In this document: piece by piece, positions 42,433 to 46,363 of the stretch
Layout of the letters: every line of letters begins with the position of its first letter
How positions within the stretch are numbered: position 1 is the first letter of the stretch
NCBI RefSeq assembly: GCF_001612825.1
Contig: NZ_BDBE01000019.1
Location: 1-46,363, forward strand
Length of the DNA stretch: 46,363 nt
Direction: 5' to 3'
Source: Nocardia caishijiensis NBRC 108228
GTDB taxonomy: Bacteria > Actinomycetota > Actinomycetes > Mycobacteriales > Mycobacteriaceae
The notes under the pieces: model-generated
The model's database searches: none
What the model saw: only the letters and a program-made list of their open reading frames with translations
Told to the model about the DNA's origin: nothing
Position numbers and translations under genes: made by a program

Positions 42433-42683
42433 AGCTCGTCCTCCTCGTCGACGAACGCGTCACCGTCGTCGAGCGGCACCTCGATGCTCTGCTCGATCAC
42501 ATCGGCCGGGTTGGCCCGGTCGGCGTCCAGATCGACCCGTGCCGCCATCTCCTCGGTGTAGTCGGCACTGTCGACGAAGGCCGGATCGTCGGGGGTGTCG
42601 TCACGGAAGGCCAGCTGCTCCTGTTCCACGCGATCGGCCTCGGGGACCTCGTCGAGCGGGCGAGCGGTGTCGTAGTCGATCAT
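42429..42683 (-). CDS. Small, highly acidic, lysine-free protein
   Basis: The 84-residue product begins [17 protein letters not shown] at ATG 42683, with AGGAG six bases ahead. Roughly a third of the residues are Asp or Glu, there is no Lys or Cys, and the end is [13 protein letters not shown]. Similar unannotated acidic proteins occur beside menD or elsewhere in actinomycetes, from memory. It is likely disordered. DNA mimicry or metal buffering are possibilities but unsupported. Longer in-frame readings upstream run antisense through the DinB-type gene and are rejected. Confidence 0.75.
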   Translation of the reverse strand: MIDYDTARPLDEVPEADRVEQEQLAFRDDTPDDPAFVDSADYTEEMAARVDLDADRANPADVIEQSIEVPLDDGDAFVDEEDEL

Positions 42684-42813
42684 CGGTACTCCTCGATCGT
42701 CGTCGTTGCCTCGGACGGGTGTCGCTGAGCGTGCGATGTCCAGGGTGCGCCGTTCGCCGGTTCTCGGCAACCCGCGCCGATGATTCCGGCGGCGTCGGGT
42801 CGTCTCGTTCTGT

Positions 42814-43395
42814 ATGGAGCCGCACTTCGATTTCGCCCCCGCCGCCCGTTCGTTGGCCACTGTCGTCGCCGGGATCACCGACGACCAGTTCACCGCCCCC
42901 ACCCCGTGCGTCGGCCTCGACGTTCGCGATCTGATCCGCCATGTCGTCGAGCTCACCGAAGCGTTCCGCCAGGCCGCGACCAAGGAGTCCGTCGGTCGGT
43001 CCACGCCACCCGGTGTGGTCGACGACGAACTGTCCGCCGATTGGCGCACCAGGATTCCCACGCAGCTCGACGCGCTCGTCGAGGCATGGCGCGTACCCGA
43101 GGCCTGGGACGGTGAGACCGAAGCCGGTGGGGTGGTGATGTCTGCTGCGGCGATGGCGGTGGTCGCGCTCGACGAACTCGTCGTCCACGGGTGGGATCTG
43201 GCGGTGTCGACCGGTCAGGTACTCGAGGTCGACCCCGGTGATCTGGGGATTCTGCTCGAGTTTCTTGGGGAGACCGATCCGGAGGGGACGCCCGGGTTGT
43301 TCGGGCCGGTCGTCGCTGTCGCCGAGGACGCGCCCGCACTCGACCGGCTGTTGGGGCTCACCGGTCGTGATGCGGGATGGAAGCCTCCGGCCTAG
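42814..43395 (+). CDS. TIGR03086-family DinB-like metal-binding protein
   Basis: The 193-residue protein belongs to the mycothiol-dependent maleylpyruvate-isomerase-like branch of the DinB superfamily: FTAPTPCVGLDVRDLIRHVV (about residues 29-48), ALDELVVHGWDLAVSTGQ (about 117-134) and a C-terminal LDRLLGLTGRDAGWKPP. The histidines in those helices are the expected metal ligands. It probably catalyses a mycothiol-dependent step or detoxification, substrate unknown. The ATG at 42814 gives the usual start. No ribosome binding site is obvious. Confidence 0.87.
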   Translation: MEPHFDFAPAARSLATVVAGITDDQFTAPTPCVGLDVRDLIRHVVELTEAFRQAATKESVGRSTPPGVVDDELSADWRTRIPTQLDALVEAWRVPEAWDGETEAGGVVMSAAAMAVVALDELVVHGWDLAVSTGQVLEVDPGDLGILLEFLGETDPEGTPGLFGPVVAVAEDAPALDRLLGLTGRDAGWKPPA

Positions 43396-43462
43396 CGCGG
43401 CGGGGAGGAAGCCGGGGCTCAGCGCTGCGGGGCCTGCCCGACCTCACCGGTCGGACGCGGTC

Positions 43463-44098
43463 CTACGACCGTTGGTCGGCGTAGGCCGCGTCGACGAAGG
43501 TGCCTGCCATCGTCGCCACGGTCGCGGCGCGCGCGGCCCGGTCGGCTGCCTCCCGATCGATCGGGTCGCCGCTGGCCAGGAGGCGGTAGTAGAGCGGTGC
43601 GGAGACCGCTGACAGCACGGCGCGGGCATCCGTGCCAGCGGGTGCTTCGCCGCGAGCGACCGCGTCGTGGACGCAGGGCGCCCACTCGTCGAGGCGGGTG
43701 TCGTAGAAGGCGTGCAGCGCGTTCGCGGTGTCGGCGTCGACGGTGGCGGCCGCGATCACGGCCCGGAACAGGTTGCCTTGGCGTGGGTCGGTGAGGGTCT
43801 CGGCGACCAGGCGGGCGTTCGCGGTCAGGTCGTCGAGCAGGGCGCCGGTGTCGGTGCGGGGTAGCGACTGCTCGGCCATGTCGATCAGGAGGTCCGCGAC
43901 CAGGCCGGCGGGTGAGCGCCATCGCCGGTAGACGGTGGTCTTCCCGACGCCCGCCGTCACGGCGACTTCGGTGAGATCGAGTCCGCCCAAGCCGCGTTCG
44001 GCGAGCAGATCGCCGGTCACCTGCAGGACGGCTTCACGGACCCGTGCGGTGCGCCCACCTGGGCGAACGGACCCGGGCCAAGCGATATCGTGCTGCAT
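43463..44098 (-). CDS. TetR-family transcriptional regulator
   Basis: The 211-residue protein has an N-terminal HTH at about residues 41-63 (LDLTEVAVTAGVGKTTVYRR) and an all-helical C-terminal ligand domain with the TetR_C-type end (PLYYRLLASGDPIDREAADR). AGGAG stands 7 bases before the ATG at 44098. It is divergent from an aldo-keto reductase with 82 bases between them, the usual layout for a local repressor sensing the reductase's substrate. No convincing palindromic operator was found in that gap. Confidence 0.9.
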   Translation of the reverse strand: MQHDIAWPGSVRPGGRTARVREAVLQVTGDLLAERGLGGLDLTEVAVTAGVGKTTVYRRWRSPAGLVADLLIDMAEQSLPRTDTGALLDDLTANARLVAETLTDPRQGNLFRAVIAAATVDADTANALHAFYDTRLDEWAPCVHDAVARGEAPAGTDARAVLSAVSAPLYYRLLASGDPIDREAADRAARAATVATMAGTFVDAAYADQRS

Positions 44099-44180
44099 AA
44101 CGGAACTCCTGTTTCATTTATGGCGAATCGGGTGTAGTGTCCGAGGTGTTAACGAAACTATAGACCCTTTAGGAGTTCTC

Positions 44181-45224
44181 ATGGAGTATCGGCGGCTCGG
44201 CGCTTCGGGTCTGCATGTTCCGGCTCTCGGCTTCGGGGCAGGCACCTTCGGTGGGCGTGGTCCCCTGTTCAGCGCGTGGGGCGATACCGACGCGGCCCAG
44301 GCCAGGCGGTTGATCGACGTCAGCGTGGAGGCCGGGGTCACCCTGTTCGACACGGCCGACGTCTATTCCGACGGTGCGTCCGAGGAAGTGCTCGGCGCCG
44401 CGATCAAGGGCAGGCGCGACAAGGTGCTGTTGTCCACCAAGTCGGCGCTACCCACCGGGCCCGGCGCCGACGACGCCGGTGCGGGCCGGGCGAGGCTCAT
44501 CCGCGCGGTCGACGCTTCGCTGCACCGCCTCGGCACCGACTATCTCGACCTGTTCCAACTACACGCCTTCGATGCGGGCACGCCGCTGCTCGAAACCCTC
44601 TCGACACTGGGCGATCTCGTGCGAGCGGGCAAAATCCGCTATGTCGGTGTCTCCAACTTCGCCGGTTGGGAGCTGATGAAGACACTGGCCACCTCCGAGG
44701 CGCACGGGCTGCCGAAACCCATTGCGCACCAGGTCTACTACTCGTTGGTCGGCCGCGACTACGAGTGGGAGCTCATGCCACTCGGTGCCGACCAGGGCGT
44801 CGGCGCGGTGGTGTGGAGCCCACTCGGCTGGGGTCGGCTCACGGGGAAGATCCGTCGCGGACAACCACTTCCGGCGGGCAGCCGCCTGCACGACACCGCA
44901 CAGGCCGGACCACCGGTCGACGACGAACACCTCTACGACATCGTCGACGTGCTCGACACCATCGCCGCCGACACCGGGCGCAGCGTCCCACAGATCGCCC
45001 TGAACTGGCTGCTCACCCGACCCACCGTCGCCACCGTCCTGATCGGCGCCCGCAACGAGGAACAGCTGCGCCAGAACCTCGGCGCCATCGGCTGGCAACT
45101 CGATCCCGAACACCTCGCCGCCCTCGACGCGGCAAGCGCCACCACACCCCCGTACCCCTACTACCCGTACCACCGCTTACCGGACTTCACCCGGCTCAAC
45201 CCGCCCGTGGTCCGCGCGGCCTGA
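44181..45224 (+). CDS. Aldo/keto reductase
   Basis: The 347-residue NADPH-dependent reductase has the (beta/alpha)8 fold. Seen are MEYRRLGASGLHVPALGFG, FDTADVYSDGASEEVLG with the catalytic Asp and Tyr, DKVLLSTKSA with the catalytic Lys, LDLFQLHAFD with the His, and the cofactor segment VATVLIGARNEEQLRQNLG. It is close to YghZ/YdhF-type reductases of unknown aldehyde or ketone substrate. AGGAG lies 5 bases before the ATG at 44181. The divergent TetR gene probably controls it. Its TGA abuts the next gene's stop (TGA|TCA). Confidence 0.93.
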   Translation: MEYRRLGASGLHVPALGFGAGTFGGRGPLFSAWGDTDAAQARRLIDVSVEAGVTLFDTADVYSDGASEEVLGAAIKGRRDKVLLSTKSALPTGPGADDAGAGRARLIRAVDASLHRLGTDYLDLFQLHAFDAGTPLLETLSTLGDLVRAGKIRYVGVSNFAGWELMKTLATSEAHGLPKPIAHQVYYSLVGRDYEWELMPLGADQGVGAVVWSPLGWGRLTGKIRRGQPLPAGSRLHDTAQAGPPVDDEHLYDIVDVLDTIAADTGRSVPQIALNWLLTRPTVATVLIGARNEEQLRQNLGAIGWQLDPEHLAALDAASATTPPYPYYPYHRLPDFTRLNPPVVRAA

Positions 45225-46363
45225 TCAGTACACGTCGCGCACGTAGCGTTTCTCGGCGACGAGTTGCTTCTTGAAGGCCAGTGCGCCCGCCTCGTCGAGC
45301 TTGCCGTGGATCCGGGCGATGCGCAGAAGGGTGTCGTCGACATCCTTGGCCATGCGGGCGGCGTCACCGCACACGTAGAAGTGGGCGCCATCGCACAGCC
45401 ACGACCACAACTCGGCGCCGTGCTCGATCATTCTGTGCTGCACATAGATCCGCTCGCGCTGGTCGCGGGAGAAGGCCAGGTCCAGCCGGGTGAGGAAACC
45501 GGAGCGGAACATGTCCTCGAGCTCGGTGCGGTAGTAGAAGTTGTGTGCCGCGTGCTGATCGCCGAAGAACAACCAGTTGCGTCCGGTCGCACCGACGGCC
45601 CGGCGCTCGTGCAGGAACCCACGGAAAGGAGCGATCCCGGTGCCGGGGCCGACCATGATCATCGGCACGGTCGGGTCGAGCGGCGGGCGGAAATGGGGGG
45701 CCCGCTGCAGGAAGATCGGCACCTCGGCGTTCGCCCGGTCGGCGAGGAAGGTCGAGCACACCCCGCCTCGGCGCACCGAGTCACCCACGGGGTCGCCGTA
45801 GCGCACCACACCGACGGTGAGCTGGACCTCGTCGGGGGTGGTGAGCGGGCTCGAGGAGATCGAATACTGGCGTGGTTGCAGCTTTTTGAGAGCGCCGAGC
45901 CAGTCGACGAGATCGGTTCGCACGGGGAAGTCGCGCAGGACGTCGACGGCCTGGCGGTCCCACAGGTAGCTCGCCAACTCGTTGCGGTTGTCGCGGCGCA
46001 ACAGTTTGGCCAGCTGCGGGTGCGGGTTGCGTTCGGCGATGAACCCGAGCAGATCGGTGCTCACCTTGGTGATGTCATAGTGGGTGCGCAGTGCCTCGGC
46101 GAGCGGCACTTCGCGCTCATCGATCGCTACCGCGCGTCGCCCGTCGAGGCCGGTGGCCGCGAGCCATTCCGCCACGAGATCGTCACCATTGGTCGGCAGT
46201 ACGCCCAGGGAATCGCCCACCTCGTAGGCGGCGTCGAGGTTGTGCAGATCGAACCCGAAGCGCCGCACCTCTTTCGACGATCCCGGCGCGCTCAGGGTCT
46301 CGTTGCGCATCAGAGTGGCGAGGACGGGTGACTGGCGGGTGAAAGGTGCGGCGGGCGCCCGCC
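45225..46363 (-). CDS. Sulfite-reductase-type flavoprotein (CysJ-like), N-terminus beyond the window
   Basis: The reading frame stays open to base 46363 and the missing part lies off the right edge. The bases before the internal ATG at 46310 encode APFTRQSPVLATL, which matches the family's PFxRxNPFxA segment, so 46310 is not the start. FAD binding is shown by RQYSISSSP and GGVCSTFLADRA. NADPH binding is shown by VGPGTGIAPFRGFLHERR, FFGDQHAAHNFYYRTELEDM and FYVCGDAARMAKDVD. The C-terminus KRYVRDVY carries the final aromatic residue. It passes electrons from NADPH through FAD (and FMN if the missing part has a flavodoxin domain) to sulfite or nitrate reductase. Confidence 0.9.
   Translation of the reverse strand, partial: RAPAAPFTRQSPVLATLMRNETLSAPGSSKEVRRFGFDLHNLDAAYEVGDSLGVLPTNGDDLVAEWLAATGLDGRRAVAIDEREVPLAEALRTHYDITKVSTDLLGFIAERNPHPQLAKLLRRDNRNELASYLWDRQAVDVLRDFPVRTDLVDWLGALKKLQPRQYSISSSPLTTPDEVQLTVGVVRYGDPVGDSVRRGGVCSTFLADRANAEVPIFLQRAPHFRPPLDPTVPMIMVGPGTGIAPFRGFLHERRAVGATGRNWLFFGDQHAAHNFYYRTELEDMFRSGFLTRLDLAFSRDQRERIYVQHRMIEHGAELWSWLCDGAHFYVCGDAARMAKDVDDTLLRIARIHGKLDEAGALAFKKQLVAEKRYVRDVY

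Overview
The window is high-GC DNA, densely coding on both strands, from an actinomycete of the mycolic-acid group. Nocardia or a close Rhodococcus-like relative is most likely. From memory, gene order follows the Mycobacterium tuberculosis block Rv0495c to Rv0555 (ppx, proC, galE2-like, serB1-like, hemA/C/D, hemB, hemL, ccs genes, menA/E/B/D). It also has features typical of Nocardia and Rhodococcus: a rex gene ahead of hemA, a BldC regulator, the 33-residue ribosomal protein bS22, and several very small exported proteins. I see no tRNA, rRNA, CRISPR array, transposase, integrase or prophage.

Layout. 1-84: two copies of a 42-bp repeat. 125-1382: a small exported protein and a cysteine-rich Rv0495c-type protein. 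1449-9835: ppx, a disordered membrane protein, a TIM-barrel isomerase-like protein, a thioesterase, proC, an excisionase-fold HTH protein, bS22, an epimerase and a PlsC acyltransferase. 9836-10861: a SerB1-like HAD phosphatase. 10949-16433: a glutaredoxin-like protein, then rex-hemA-hemC-hemD behind a clear Rex operator. 16490-20566: small genes, a beta-lactamase-fold hydrolase, hemB and three small membrane or exported proteins. 20723-27081: hemL, a histidine phosphatase, a thioredoxin-like lipoprotein, an unknown 75-residue protein, ccdA, resB and ccsB (System II cytochrome c maturation), almost all with overlapping start and stop codons. 27224-29920: an accessory patch with small exported proteins, a worn TPR-like protein, a one-helix peptide coupled to an R2K-type ATP-grasp enzyme, and a DinB-type protein. 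29951-34719: assorted accessory genes, including a zinc-ribbon protein, bldC, a cysteine desulfhydrase and an HTH plus Clp-N pair under twin palindromes. 34773-42432: menaquinone genes menA, menE, menB and menD with small neighbours. 42429-46363: an acidic protein, a mycothiol-type DinB protein, a TetR/aldo-keto reductase pair, and a sulfite-reductase-type flavoprotein cut by the right edge.

Taken together the core of the window supplies respiratory cofactors: haem precursors (hemA, hemL, hemB, hemC, hemD), covalent haem attachment to exported cytochromes (ccdA, resB, ccsB and the thioredoxin-like lipoprotein) and menaquinone (menA, menB, menD, menE). Only the rex-hemACD unit shows a Rex site, so NADH/NAD+ sensing appears to enter at glutamyl-tRNA reductase.

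Two patterns recur. Many first genes have a -10 hexamer 6-8 bases before the start codon and no ribosome binding site, which implies leaderless mRNAs. Four of seven convergent gene pairs have stop codons that touch or interlock. The best candidates for something undescribed are the peptide plus ATP-grasp pair (27917-28920), the 75-residue protein inside the cytochrome c maturation operon, the family of exported mini-proteins with one cysteine pair, and the self-regulated HTH/Clp-N module.
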